Source: Hyphomonadaceae bacterium
Lineage (GTDB): Bacteria > Pseudomonadota > Alphaproteobacteria > Caulobacterales > Hyphomonadaceae
Direction of reading: 5' to 3'
Assembly (NCBI GenBank): GCA_030697555.1
Contig: JAUYPV010000046.1
Coordinates: forward strand, 1 to 64,000
Length of the DNA: 64,000 nucleotides
Positions 7,344 to 15,607 of the stretch are shown here, in pieces; position 1 is the stretch's first letter; every line of letters starts with the position of its first letter. Below the pieces are notes generated by a model. The model made no database searches, was not told where the DNA came from, and saw nothing but the letters and a program-made list of their open reading frames with translations. The position numbers and the translations under genes were made by a program.

Positions 7344-8644
7344 CTGAACCTCGAGCCCGCCGCTTAGCTGCTGTATCGCTTCTCGCGCTGGCCGCACTTG
7401 CCGCATGCACCAGCGGCCCGCCGCGTCCGACCACGCCGACTTATAGCGGCGCCATGCGCCCCGATCCAAGCCGTCCGCCGCGTCCGGGCGATCCGCTGCC
7501 GTCGGAACCTGTTTCGGACCGTTATGCCGAGAGCCGCAACGCCTACATGCCGCGCCATATCCCACGCGAGCAGGCGCAGACCCTGAAGCGCGTCGCGGTG
7601 ATCCTGCCCTTCTCCTCGACCAACCCCGAAGTGCAGCGCACCACCAAAGGCCTCTACAACGCCATTCAGATGGCGCTGTTCGAGGCGAGCGCCCGCGACG
7701 GCACGCGCGATGTCGTGCTGATGCCGCGCGATTCCAGCAGCACGGACCCGCGCGAGACGCAGCGCGTCGCCGAGGATGCGATCAAGGACGGCGCTGTCGC
7801 CGTGATCGGCCCGCTGTTCGCGCAGCAGGTGGCCGGCGTCGCCGGCGAGGCCGCGAAGATCCATGCGCCTGTCCTGGCTTTCTCGACCGACGTGTCGGTG
7901 CTCGGGCAAGGCGCCTATCTGGTGTCCCTGACGCCGAAGAGCGAAGTCGAGCGCATCGTCGACTACGCCGTCAAAGCCGGCGTCACGCGCTTTGCGATGC
8001 TGTCGCCGAACACGACCTATGGCCACACGGTGGAAACCGCGCTGCGCGAGGAAGCCGCCGAGCGCGGCGCGAGCGTCTCCATCGTCGAATACTACAACCC
8101 GGGCGACAGCTCGCCGCAGGAGCCGGCGCGGCGCGTCGCGCAGATCGTGAAGGCGGAGAACGACGCCCAGCCCGGCAAGGTGGCGGTGCTGATCCCCGAG
8201 AGCGGCGTGCAGCTTCGCACGGTGGCCTCGCTCCTGCCCTATCTTGGCGATCTCAATCTCCGGCAGATCAAGTTCCTCGGCACGGGCCTGTGGAACGATC
8301 CGGAGATCTGGCGCGAATCGGCGCTGCGCGGCGGGGCCTTCCCGGCGCCGGATCCGGCGGCGCTGTCCGACTTCGAACGGCGCTATCTGGCGACCTATGG
8401 CGAGGCCGCGCCGCGGCTGGCGAGCTATGGTTATGACGCCGGCGCGCTGGCGGCGACGTTGGCGAGCGCCGAACGACTGGATGCGGCGATGATCCAGCGC
8501 GTGCAGGGCTGGGCCGGCGTCAACGGATTGTTCCGCTTTCTGCCGGATGGCAGCGTGGAACGCGCACTTGCCGTGATGCAGCTGCAGGATGGCGGGGTGA
8601 AAGTCGTCTCGCCGCCGATCAAGGAATTCGCGCCGGGCTCCTAA
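7337..8644 (+). CDS. LpoA-like penicillin-binding protein activator (lipoprotein)
   Basis: A 435-residue lipoprotein: signal peptide with lipobox ALAAC (C24), a Pro-rich linker (about 28-65), then a type-I periplasmic-binding fold (about 85-430; LKRVAVILPFSSTNPEVQRTTKGL and VAVIGPLFAQQVAGVA). This is the LppC/LpoA-like family that sits next to rsmI in many proteobacteria and is linked to outer-membrane activation of peptidoglycan synthases. The ATG at 7337 has a strong AGGAGG at 7323-7328. Its stop overlaps that of the convergent hemW. Confidence 0.9.
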   Translation: MPSEPRARRLAAVSLLALAALAACTSGPPRPTTPTYSGAMRPDPSRPPRPGDPLPSEPVSDRYAESRNAYMPRHIPREQAQTLKRVAVILPFSSTNPEVQRTTKGLYNAIQMALFEASARDGTRDVVLMPRDSSSTDPRETQRVAEDAIKDGAVAVIGPLFAQQVAGVAGEAAKIHAPVLAFSTDVSVLGQGAYLVSLTPKSEVERIVDYAVKAGVTRFAMLSPNTTYGHTVETALREEAAERGASVSIVEYYNPGDSSPQEPARRVAQIVKAENDAQPGKVAVLIPESGVQLRTVASLLPYLGDLNLRQIKFLGTGLWNDPEIWRESALRGGAFPAPDPAALSDFERRYLATYGEAAPRLASYGYDAGALAATLASAERLDAAMIQRVQGWAGVNGLFRFLPDGSVERALAVMQLQDGGVKVVSPPIKEFAPGS

Positions 8645-9801
8645 GGCGCAAGCTCGGCGGCTATCCGGTCTGCGGCCAACCTGCCCTTGACGGTTAGGAC
8701 GATGCGGCCATTGGCGTGCGTCAGCAGGCCGAGGCTTTCGAATTCGGCGATGCGCGATACGTCAGGCTGGAAGCCCAGCTCGGAAATATCCCTGAGTGCG
8801 AGACCTTCCTTCACACGCAGGCCCATCGCGACTCGCTCGCGCGCCTGCGCCAGTGCGTTGAGCATCTCATCCTCGGCCCAGCCGACGCCACTTGCGTCCA
8901 CCTGCTTGAGATAGGCGCCTGGGTTGTCTTCGGCGTGAGTTGCGATTCGCTGGTCTCCGATTGTCAGGCGGCCATGCGCGCCGGGGCCGACGCCGGCCCA
9001 GTCGCCGGAGGCCCAGTAGATGCGGTTGTGGGCGGACTCGTGCGCAGGCCCACGTGCGTGGTTGGAAATCTCGTAGGCGGGGTAGCCGGCCTTGTCCGCC
9101 ATTTCCTGCGTGAGTTCGTAGAGATCGGCGCAGAGTTCGTCGTCCATCGGCGCCCAGTCGCGGCGCTGCACGGCCTTGGCGAAAGCGGCGCCGGGTTCGA
9201 TCGAGAGTTCATAGAGCGAGAGATGGTCGGGGCCGAGCGCCAGGGTGCGGGCGAGTTCGGCGCGCCACTGGTCGAGTGTCTGGCCGGGCAGTGCGTAGAT
9301 GAGGTCGAGCGAGACGGAGCGGAATTTTCCCTGCGTTTGCCGGAAAGCGGCGATGGCGTCGGCTGCGGAATGCGTGCGGCCGAGGAATTTGAGCGGCGCG
9401 CCGTCGAGCGACTGTACGCCGAGCGACAGGCGGTTGACGCCGGCGGCGGCGAAATCGGCGAAGCATGCATGGTCGTCGGGGTTGGCTTCGAGGGTGACTT
9501 CGGCACCCGACTTTATGCCCCACAGCATGTCTATTTTCTCAAGGGCCTGCGTGACCTGGCTCCCCGTCATCAGCGAGGGCGTGCCGCCGCCGAAGAAGAC
9601 GGTGTCGACAGAGCGTTCACCGCTGCGGGCGCGCCAGCCGTCGAGGTCCTTGAGGATCGCATCGAACAGCGGGGCGGTGTCGCGCGCCTTGGCGGCGTAT
9701 ACGTTGAAGTCGCAATAGGGACAGACACGCGCGCAGTACGGCCAGTGGAGGTAGACGCCGAAGCCGCGCCCAAACCCGGACGATGTGTTGAAGCCGGTCA
9801 T
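8641..9801 (-). CDS. hemW: Radical SAM heme chaperone HemW
   Basis: A 386-residue radical SAM protein. The [4Fe-4S] motif is CARVCPYC (C23, C27, C30), followed by the GGGTPSLM stretch and NPDD, then the HemW-type C-terminal domain. HemW binds heme and delivers it to membrane targets; it was long annotated as coproporphyrinogen III oxidase-like. The frame extends far upstream, but homology starts at the ATG at 9801. The rph-rdgB-hemW order is common in this group; here a two-component pair separates rdgB from hemW. Confidence 0.94.
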   Translation of the reverse strand: MTGFNTSSGFGRGFGVYLHWPYCARVCPYCDFNVYAAKARDTAPLFDAILKDLDGWRARSGERSVDTVFFGGGTPSLMTGSQVTQALEKIDMLWGIKSGAEVTLEANPDDHACFADFAAAGVNRLSLGVQSLDGAPLKFLGRTHSAADAIAAFRQTQGKFRSVSLDLIYALPGQTLDQWRAELARTLALGPDHLSLYELSIEPGAAFAKAVQRRDWAPMDDELCADLYELTQEMADKAGYPAYEISNHARGPAHESAHNRIYWASGDWAGVGPGAHGRLTIGDQRIATHAEDNPGAYLKQVDASGVGWAEDEMLNALAQARERVAMGLRVKEGLALRDISELGFQPDVSRIAEFESLGLLTHANGRIVLTVKGRLAADRIAAELAP

Positions 9802-9832
9802 GAGGCTCGCTTGGCGCAGCGGGCTGGTGAGG

Positions 9833-11392
9833 TCAACCGTCCTTGAGTTCGGCGGGCTTCGCCTCGGCAGGCAGGGTGAACTCGATCCGGGCGCCATTTC
9901 GGTATGCGGGATTGACGCGGATCTCACCGCCATGGCTCTGCACGATGTTGCGGCAGGTGGAGAGGCCGATGCCGCTGCCCTCGCCCGCCGTGTGAACGCC
10001 CCGCGCCAGCGGGTTGAACGCCACCGCAGCGAAATCCGGATCGAAGCCGACGCCATTGTCCTCGACCGAGACTTTCCAGATGTCGCCTTCGCGCACGGCG
10101 TCGATGCGGATGGCGAGCGGCTTGTCCCCGCGCCGGTTCTTGATGGCATTGGCGATTAGATTCTGGAACACGGTGGTCATCAGCGTGGAATCGCAGCGCA
10201 GCCGGGCTTCGTGCAGGACGGTGACGCTAGCGCCGGCGACTTCGAGATCAGCGGCGTTCTGGGCGGCGCCGGCTTGGACCAGTTCGCTGAGCAGCTGCTC
10301 GGACAGCGTGATACGCGTGAAGGCGGATCGCGAATAGTCGAGCAGGCCGTCGATCATGTCAGGCATTTCGGCAGCGCTTTCGCGGATGGACCTGGCATGC
10401 TTCTTCGCTGTGTCCGTGTCGCCCTTTGCCAGCGCCTCTTCCAGAAGTTCGCCATAGAGCATCACGTGCCGCGCGGGAGCCTTGAGGTCGTGGGCGGCCG
10501 AGGAGGCGTATTGCTCCAGCGCCTCGTTGGCGCGGGAGAGGCGCGCGGCCTGCTCGTTGGCTTCTTTCTGCCAAACCTCGATCAGGCTGGAGAGCCACCA
10601 GATCAGCAGCGCACCGAGAATCACGCTGATCGCCCCGTTGAGCGCGAACAGCACTTCCGACGCCCAGCCGAACATCAGCGAAAGCGACAGGCTGGTCGCG
10701 CTCGCGATCATCGGCACAAGGATGATGATGGGAAGACCGCGCCGCAGCACGCGTCCGCGCAGGCTTGCCTGCCGCACGGAATGCGCGAACGCGAGCCTAG
10801 GGTGCATGAGGATGCACACCGTCATGAACCAGAGGATCAGGAAGGCGGTGTGAAGGCCCATCGAATTGAGAGGGCCTCGCTCCAGCGGCGCGCCCCAGAA
10901 CAGCAGCAGGCCCACGATCCGGAAAAGGGCGGGCGCCGCTGCGGTCATGGCGATCACGCCGGCGACAATGCCATAGCGGGGCGCGAGATTGATGATGAGA
11001 AGAGCAACGCCGCCAAGGACCACGGAGATGGCCGTGCCCTGAATTGCCAGCAGCCGCGCCGATGCCCATTCTGGATTGTCGATGTTCGCGACCAGCAGAT
11101 AAATGACATAGACAACCACGCCTGCCGCAAGGACCGAGGACGCGATCCGGGAGCGCTGCGAGTCCCGCAGGGACAAAAGACAGCTCAGCGACAGCGCCAT
11201 GATGAAGCCGGCGGTTCGCGGGCGCATCGCCGGAAAACCGGGGATCAGCGTCTGCAGCGGCTCGAAGTTAAATCCATAGCCAACGATCAACACCGCCGCA
11301 GCGATGCTGCCGATGGCGACTGCATGGAGTTCGATGGCCGAGAAGTAGTGGCGGCGAGGCAGATGGAGATAGGTGTCGACCGTTCGCCGCAT
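9833..11392 (-). CDS. Membrane-bound sensor histidine kinase
   Basis: An integral-membrane sensor with about eight hydrophobic segments, then a dimerisation/phosphotransfer helix containing SAAHDLKAPAR (the phospho-accepting His lies about 300 residues in) and a HATPase domain with N-box NLIANAIKN and G-boxes DNGVGFD and GEGSGIGLS. An ATG twelve codons upstream (11428) is also possible. It lies 54 bases after the response regulator on the same strand (18 for the longer start), so the two probably form one signalling pair. The membrane domain has no recognisable ligand site. hemW follows closely. Confidence 0.9.
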   Translation of the reverse strand: MRRTVDTYLHLPRRHYFSAIELHAVAIGSIAAAVLIVGYGFNFEPLQTLIPGFPAMRPRTAGFIMALSLSCLLSLRDSQRSRIASSVLAAGVVVYVIYLLVANIDNPEWASARLLAIQGTAISVVLGGVALLIINLAPRYGIVAGVIAMTAAAPALFRIVGLLLFWGAPLERGPLNSMGLHTAFLILWFMTVCILMHPRLAFAHSVRQASLRGRVLRRGLPIIILVPMIASATSLSLSLMFGWASEVLFALNGAISVILGALLIWWLSSLIEVWQKEANEQAARLSRANEALEQYASSAAHDLKAPARHVMLYGELLEEALAKGDTDTAKKHARSIRESAAEMPDMIDGLLDYSRSAFTRITLSEQLLSELVQAGAAQNAADLEVAGASVTVLHEARLRCDSTLMTTVFQNLIANAIKNRRGDKPLAIRIDAVREGDIWKVSVEDNGVGFDPDFAAVAFNPLARGVHTAGEGSGIGLSTCRNIVQSHGGEIRVNPAYRNGARIEFTLPAEAKPAELKDG

Positions 11393-11446
11393 CGCCCTGT
11401 CCCTGGGCCCTGTCTCCGGGCCCCTCATCCAGCATTGAAGTGACAG

Positions 11447-11845
11447 CTAGTGCTTAGGTAGCTCGCCTCGGCTCCAGTAGTCCACGATGGCGCCGGCCAT
11501 GGCGCGGTAATCCTCCAGAGTCGCGGGCTTTTCGACATAGCCGCTGCAGCCGCCGGCATAGGCGCGGTCGACATCCTTCTGCAGGGCCGAGCCGGAGCAC
11601 ATCACCACGGGTACGCAATTTCCCTCCCCCCGTAGAAGCGCAAGCACGCCGAAGCCATCGAGATCGGGCATCTTCACGTCGAGCACGACGAGGTCAGGCT
11701 TTTCGGCGCGGATGCGATCGAGCGCGGCGACGGGCTTCATCTCACCGGTGACTTCGACGCCGCCGTGCGCCGTGAAGGCAAGCGTCATGAACTCGAGACA
11801 GCGAGGATTGTCGTCGATGATCAGCACGCTTGCCAGTTTCGCCAT
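11447..11845 (-). CDS. Single-domain response regulator
   Basis: A stand-alone receiver domain of 132 residues with no output domain. Acidic pocket DD at residues 11-12, phospho-acceptor Asp at about 56 (VVLDVKMPD), and the conserved Lys in GYVEKPATLED. It probably receives phosphate from the kinase encoded just downstream, acting like a CheY/DivK-type diffusible regulator. A start four codons upstream (11857) is possible. Confidence 0.9.
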   Translation of the reverse strand: MAKLASVLIIDDNPRCLEFMTLAFTAHGGVEVTGEMKPVAALDRIRAEKPDLVVLDVKMPDLDGFGVLALLRGEGNCVPVVMCSGSALQKDVDRAYAGGCSGYVEKPATLEDYRAMAGAIVDYWSRGELPKH

Positions 11846-12006
11846 TCGACCCCCCAAGGGCTCAGCGTCATCGGGATGAGTCTAGCGCGATACGCCAGCA
11901 TGGGAACCCCGGGGTTTTACCGAGTCACGCAATTGCTATGAACTGAATCGTCGATGCTGCCTGCATCCATGCTGCGCACACGAATCTTCTACAACCGCGT
12001 TTAGGG

Positions 12007-12627
12007 TTAACCCGCGAGATAGTCCTTGAGCTTCTGGAAGGCGATGGCGCGGTGCGTGAGCGGGAGTTTCTTGTCCGCCAGCATCTCGCCGAAGGTCTCC
12101 GTCTCGCCTTCGGGAACGAAGATCGGATCATAGCCGAAGCCCTGGTCGCCTCGCGGCGGCCAAACGAGCTGGCCACGCACGATCCCCTCGAAGCTTTCGA
12201 CATGGCCGTCCGGCCAGGCGAGCGACAGGACGCAGACGAAGCTCGCACGACGATCGACTTCGCCGTCGGACGTCGTCTCGACCTTAAGACCGTCTTCCAC
12301 TTTCTGCATAGCTGCGCTGAAGTCCTTCTCAGGACCTGCCCAGCGCGCGGAGTAGATGCCGGGAGCGCCGGCAAGTCCATCGCAGGCGAGGCCGGAATCG
12401 TCGGCGAGGGCCGGCTGGCCCGCTGTCTTCGCGGCGGCAAGCGCCTTGAGTTCGGCATTGCCCCGGAAAGTGTCGGCGGTCTCCTCGGGCTCGGGCAGGC
12501 CGAGCTCTTTTGCCGATACGGCCATGAAGCCGGCGGCCCCCAAAAGGTCCGACAGCTCCTTCACTTTCCCCTGATTGTGGGTGGCGGCGACAAGCCGGCC
12601 GGGCGGAAGTTTGCGGCGCTCCGTCAT
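12007..12627 (-). CDS. rdgB: XTP/dITP pyrophosphatase (Ham1/RdgB)
   Basis: House-cleaning nucleotide pyrophosphatase of 206 residues. Hallmarks are LVAATHNQGKVKEL (substrate-binding SHNxGK-like motif), ALADDSGLACDGLAGAPG and GFGYDPIFVPEG, ending with LTHRAIAFQKL. The ATG at 12627 has an AAGGA upstream; a start at 12651 is possible. A palindrome at 12662-12686 lies in its upstream region, shared with the divergent DUF2975 gene. Confidence 0.95.
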   Translation of the reverse strand: MTERRKLPPGRLVAATHNQGKVKELSDLLGAAGFMAVSAKELGLPEPEETADTFRGNAELKALAAAKTAGQPALADDSGLACDGLAGAPGIYSARWAGPEKDFSAAMQKVEDGLKVETTSDGEVDRRASFVCVLSLAWPDGHVESFEGIVRGQLVWPPRGDQGFGYDPIFVPEGETETFGEMLADKKLPLTHRAIAFQKLKDYLAG

Positions 12628-12661
12628 TGGCAGTTGCGTCCTTTCGCCCAAGCCGGTGGAC

Positions 12662-12686
12662 GACCATATTGTTTTTCGATATGGTC
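12662..12686. promoter_or_regulatory. Palindrome between rdgB and DUF2975/HTH operon
   Basis: GACCATAT-N9-ATATGGTC is a perfect 8-bp inverted repeat in the divergent intergenic space. It is AT-rich against the background and sits before an operon encoding a small HTH protein, so an autoregulatory operator is likely. A transcribed hairpin is the alternative. Confidence 0.5.
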
Positions 12687-12770
12687 CGAATCCATCCCGC
12701 CAGACAAGTTGGCCGCTGGCAAGCCAGCGGCATGGCTTCCACGCGGGTCAGATCGGAGACAGATTCACTT

Positions 12771-13316
12771 ATGCTGATGCGCGCAACCGGTCGCGGATCG
12801 ATCTCCTCATTCCTGAAGCTGGCAGTCGACATCGCCTGGGTGGTTGCTTGCGCCTTGCTCGGCTTCATCTGGATCATCGCGGCGATTTCGATCTTCTCCA
12901 TGGTGAGCGGCGGTGAACCCATCACCGCCTTCGAGCGCATTGCGATCGCTTCCCCGCGCGGCCTGACGCTGTGGACGCTGACCGGGACTATCCTCTGCCT
13001 CGGCGCGATGATCGTGTGCGCTTACCTGCGCGGCGTGTTCGAGACGCTGGTGAATGGCGACCCGTTCGTGCCGGGCAATGCCCGCCGTTTCACCGCTATC
13101 GCCATCGTGCTCGCCATCATGGAAGGCTCGAGCATGCTGATGACCACGATGGTCCTGCTGGTGCTTGGCGCTTTCGGGATTTCAGGCGGGCCGGAAGACC
13201 CGATCCTTCCCAAGATCAACTGGCCCGTATGGTTCGCGGTCCTGACCTTGCTTGTTCTGGCGCAGGTGTTCCGCGAAGGCGCGGCGATGCGTGAAGAGCA
13301 GAAGATGACAATCTAG
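12771..13316 (+). CDS. DUF2975-family membrane protein
   Basis: About 181 residues with four hydrophobic helices (LAVDIAWVVACALLGFIWII; LWTLTGTILCLGAMIVCAYL; a pair near the C-terminus) and the motif NGDPFVPGNARRF between helices 2 and 3, typical of DUF2975. Function unknown. In bacteria this family is commonly encoded with a small YozG-like HTH regulator, as here, where the next gene starts on the base after its stop. Earlier in-frame ATGs would extend into the promoter palindrome, so the ATG at 12771 (or 12777) is preferred. Confidence 0.8.
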   Translation: MLMRATGRGSISSFLKLAVDIAWVVACALLGFIWIIAAISIFSMVSGGEPITAFERIAIASPRGLTLWTLTGTILCLGAMIVCAYLRGVFETLVNGDPFVPGNARRFTAIAIVLAIMEGSSMLMTTMVLLVLGAFGISGGPEDPILPKINWPVWFAVLTLLVLAQVFREGAAMREEQKMTI

Positions 13317-13574
13317 ATGGCTATTCGCGTCACCCTCGATCGTGTCCTGCTGGACCGGCGCATGTCGCTCACCGAGCTGGGCGACCGCGTCGGCATTACG
13401 CTTGCCAACCTGTCGATCCTCAAGACCGGCAAGGCCAAGGCGATCCGCTTCTCGACGCTCGAGGCGCTGTGCCGCGAACTGAAATGCCAGCCGGGTGACA
13501 TTCTTGTGTGGGATCCGGACGAGGCGGCCGAAACCGACGATGACGAGGGCGAGCAGGCCGTGGCCGCGGAGTAG
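13317..13574 (+). CDS. Small Xre-family HTH regulator (YozG-like)
   Basis: An 85-residue protein with a single helix-turn-helix (about 14-65; SLTELGDRVGITLANLSILKTGKAKAIRFSTL) and an acidic tail rich in Asp and Glu. Its ATG directly abuts the stop of the DUF2975 gene. Small HTH proteins of this class usually repress their own operon with the membrane partner; the palindrome at 12662-12686 is the likely site. Signal and regulon are unknown. Confidence 0.87.
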   Translation: MAIRVTLDRVLLDRRMSLTELGDRVGITLANLSILKTGKAKAIRFSTLEALCRELKCQPGDILVWDPDEAAETDDDEGEQAVAAE

Positions 13575-13689
13575 GCGCTTTCCGTGGTTCGATTTTGCGT
13601 GAGGACCCTGACAGGTGGCATCCTAGCTCCTACATGCATTGTGACGCGGGGGCAGCCATGACCGGCTCCAGACAGATAGCGGCGCGGCC

Positions 13690-14877
13690 ATGAATGGCGA
13701 ACCGATGCATTCGCTGTTGCTGGCCCTGCTGATGGCGGCGGCGGGAGCGATGATCGCCATGTCGGCGGCCATGTGGCGCGCGCCCCGGCCCCTCGTGCGC
13801 TGGACCGGCGTGGTCTTCGATCTCGCGGTCGCCGCCTACGCCCTCAAGCTCTGGAACGACGAAACGCATATCCTGCCGGCGCCGCTGGCGTTCGTGATCA
13901 CCATGCTGGCGGCCGGGACAGTGGGCTGGTTCTGGGTGTTCGTGATGACGCTGTTCCAGGACACCTGCCGCATCACGCCGCTTGCCTGGGTCGCGGTTGG
14001 CGTCCTGACGCTAGTGGCGATGGCGGGAATGCTGCTGCCGGATGCCTTTGCGCCGTGGTGCTGGCTTGCCGCCAACATCATCCAGGTCGCCATGGCGCTG
14101 CACGCGCTGGTTATCGTCGTGCATGGCTGGAAGGGCGACCTTGTCGAGACCCGGCGCAGGCTGCGCGGGCCGTTCCTTGTCACGGTGATCGCCTACATCC
14201 TGGCGATGCGGGCGTTCGAGATCTGGGACGTCTTCGGAACCGTGCCCGAATGGTATCCGATGGCCAACGCTGTAGTGCTGTTCCTCGTCTGCTTCGCGGG
14301 ATCCTTCGTGTTCATCGAATCGCGGAGCGACCTGTTCGGAACGATTCGTGCGCCGCAGACGCCCAAGCCTGCACTTCCTGTTGACGCGCTACGGACGGTC
14401 CAGTCGGTATCAAATGGTCATGCCAATGGTAACGGCGCGGATCATGGCGCCGTCCATGTCGTGAATGGCGGCGGCTCGGCAACCGACAATGGGCTGGACC
14501 GCGCTGCCAAGGCAGACCTGGACAGACTGCAGACCCTGATGGGTATGCAGCAGGTGTGGCGGGAGGAAGGGCTGACCATCGCCAGCCTTGCGATTCGCGC
14601 GAATATGCCCGAGGCGCAGGTGCGGCGTCTGATCAGCGATTGCCTGGGATACCGGAATTTTCCAAGTTTCGTGAACGCCCACCGGATCGCCGCCGCCAAG
14701 TCTCGACTCGCCGACCCCAACGAGGCCCGCGTGCCGGTGTCGGCCATCGCGTACGACATCGGTTTTGGCTCGCTCGGACCTTTCAATCGCGCTTTCAGGG
14801 AGGTAACGGGCGTTTCGCCTTCGGAATGGCGGCGGTCTTCGCTGGGCCTGCCCTCGCCGATTTCTGAAGACGCCTGA
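13690..14877 (+). CDS. AraC-family regulator with N-terminal membrane domain
   Basis: 395 residues: about seven transmembrane helices (residues 5-215), a Gly/Asn/His-rich linker (about 240-275, with repeated NGxA/NG motifs), and a C-terminal AraC DNA-binding domain (about 285-390; LTIASLAIRANMPEAQVRRL and AIAYDIGFGSLGPFNRAFREVTG). Such proteins read a membrane signal and act on DNA while anchored. Three related repeats lie from the end of this gene into the upstream region of urcA, so urcA is the probable target. Confidence 0.88.
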   Translation: MNGEPMHSLLLALLMAAAGAMIAMSAAMWRAPRPLVRWTGVVFDLAVAAYALKLWNDETHILPAPLAFVITMLAAGTVGWFWVFVMTLFQDTCRITPLAWVAVGVLTLVAMAGMLLPDAFAPWCWLAANIIQVAMALHALVIVVHGWKGDLVETRRRLRGPFLVTVIAYILAMRAFEIWDVFGTVPEWYPMANAVVLFLVCFAGSFVFIESRSDLFGTIRAPQTPKPALPVDALRTVQSVSNGHANGNGADHGAVHVVNGGGSATDNGLDRAAKADLDRLQTLMGMQQVWREEGLTIASLAIRANMPEAQVRRLISDCLGYRNFPSFVNAHRIAAAKSRLADPNEARVPVSAIAYDIGFGSLGPFNRAFREVTGVSPSEWRRSSLGLPSPISEDA

Positions 14878-14975
14878 TCGATTCCTGAAAAGCTTCGGGA
14901 AATCCGGAGGTTGAATCGTGCAACGCGGCGCCGCTCGCCGCTTTCCGGAAATCCCTGATCGAATTTTGAAAAGCT
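14859..14975. repeat. Three related repeats upstream of urcA
   Basis: GATTTCTGAAGA (14859-14870), GATTCCTGAAAA (14880-14891) and GAATTTTGAAAA (14961-14972) are variants of one motif. The second and third extend to a 22-bp match with 19 identities (14873-14894 and 14954-14975). The first two start 21 bp apart, two helical turns, as expected for AraC direct-repeat half-sites. They lie between the AraC gene and urcA. Confidence 0.55.
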
Positions 14976-15052
14976 GCGCCGTTTCCTTAAAACGACGAGC
15001 AGAGCGCGGCGGCGATCCCCATCCTCGGGTCTCCATAGAAGGAGAAACCCAC

Positions 15053-15493
15053 ATGGAAACGAACGCCACCTCCCCGAAACTCGCCTCCTCCAGATCCAAT
15101 CCGGCTGCCTACCAACCCGCCACCGGCTTCCAGTATCGCGGCTTCGCCACTGTGCTGACCCTGAGCGTCGTTGCGTGGTTTGGCGCCACGGTCGTCGGCA
15201 TCGCCCACGCCGACACGCCGCCGCAGACGACTGAAACTGCGCTGGTGACCTACTCGGACCTCGACCTGTCGACGGAACGGGGCGCCCGCGCCCTGCTGCA
15301 GAGGATCGACATCGCGGCCAAGGCTGCGTGCGGCGAGGAAACCCACAGCCCGCTGCTGCCGCGTGAAAGCGCGAACGTCCGCGCCTGCGTCAGCGATGCG
15401 GTCGATACAGCTGTGGCCAAGCTCGATTCGCCGACGATCGCGGCGCTTCGCAACACGGACACACAGAGCGGCGTCACCCTCGCGGCGCGTTGA
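15053..15493 (+). CDS. UrcA family protein
   Basis: A 146-residue exported protein. A hydrophobic segment about 35 residues in (VLTLSVVAWFGATVVGIAHA) ends at a signal-peptidase-like site. The mature part has the UrcA signature: VTYSDLDLSTERGARALLQRI, then a conserved cysteine pair (AACGEE and VRACVSDAVD). Function unknown; the family is common in Caulobacterales and Sphingomonadales. The ATG at 15053 has GGAG upstream. A terminator hairpin follows. Confidence 0.85.
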   Translation: METNATSPKLASSRSNPAAYQPATGFQYRGFATVLTLSVVAWFGATVVGIAHADTPPQTTETALVTYSDLDLSTERGARALLQRIDIAAKAACGEETHSPLLPRESANVRACVSDAVDTAVAKLDSPTIAALRNTDTQSGVTLAAR

Positions 15494-15547
15494 ACAAGTC
15501 TCTCTCCTCTGACGTCCCTGACGGCTTGCTCCCGTCATGACGCCTGG

Positions 15548-15597
15548 CGGCGGGCGCCTCGTTCCCACCGATTCATGAGGCGCCCGCCGTATTTCTT
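15548..15597 (+). terminator. Intrinsic terminator after urcA
   Basis: A perfect 13-bp stem (CGGCGGGCGCCTC at 15548-15560 and its complement at 15577-15589) with a 16-base loop is followed by TATTTCTTGT. It lies between convergent urcA and the NUDIX gene and may serve both strands. Confidence 0.75.
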
Positions 15598-15607
15598 GTG
15601 AGAGATG

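Noticed and set aside
9802-10149. An extended hemW frame reaching into the histidine kinase gene
   Set aside because: The first 116 residues are an Arg/Ser-rich shadow of the kinase. The HemW domain begins at 9801.
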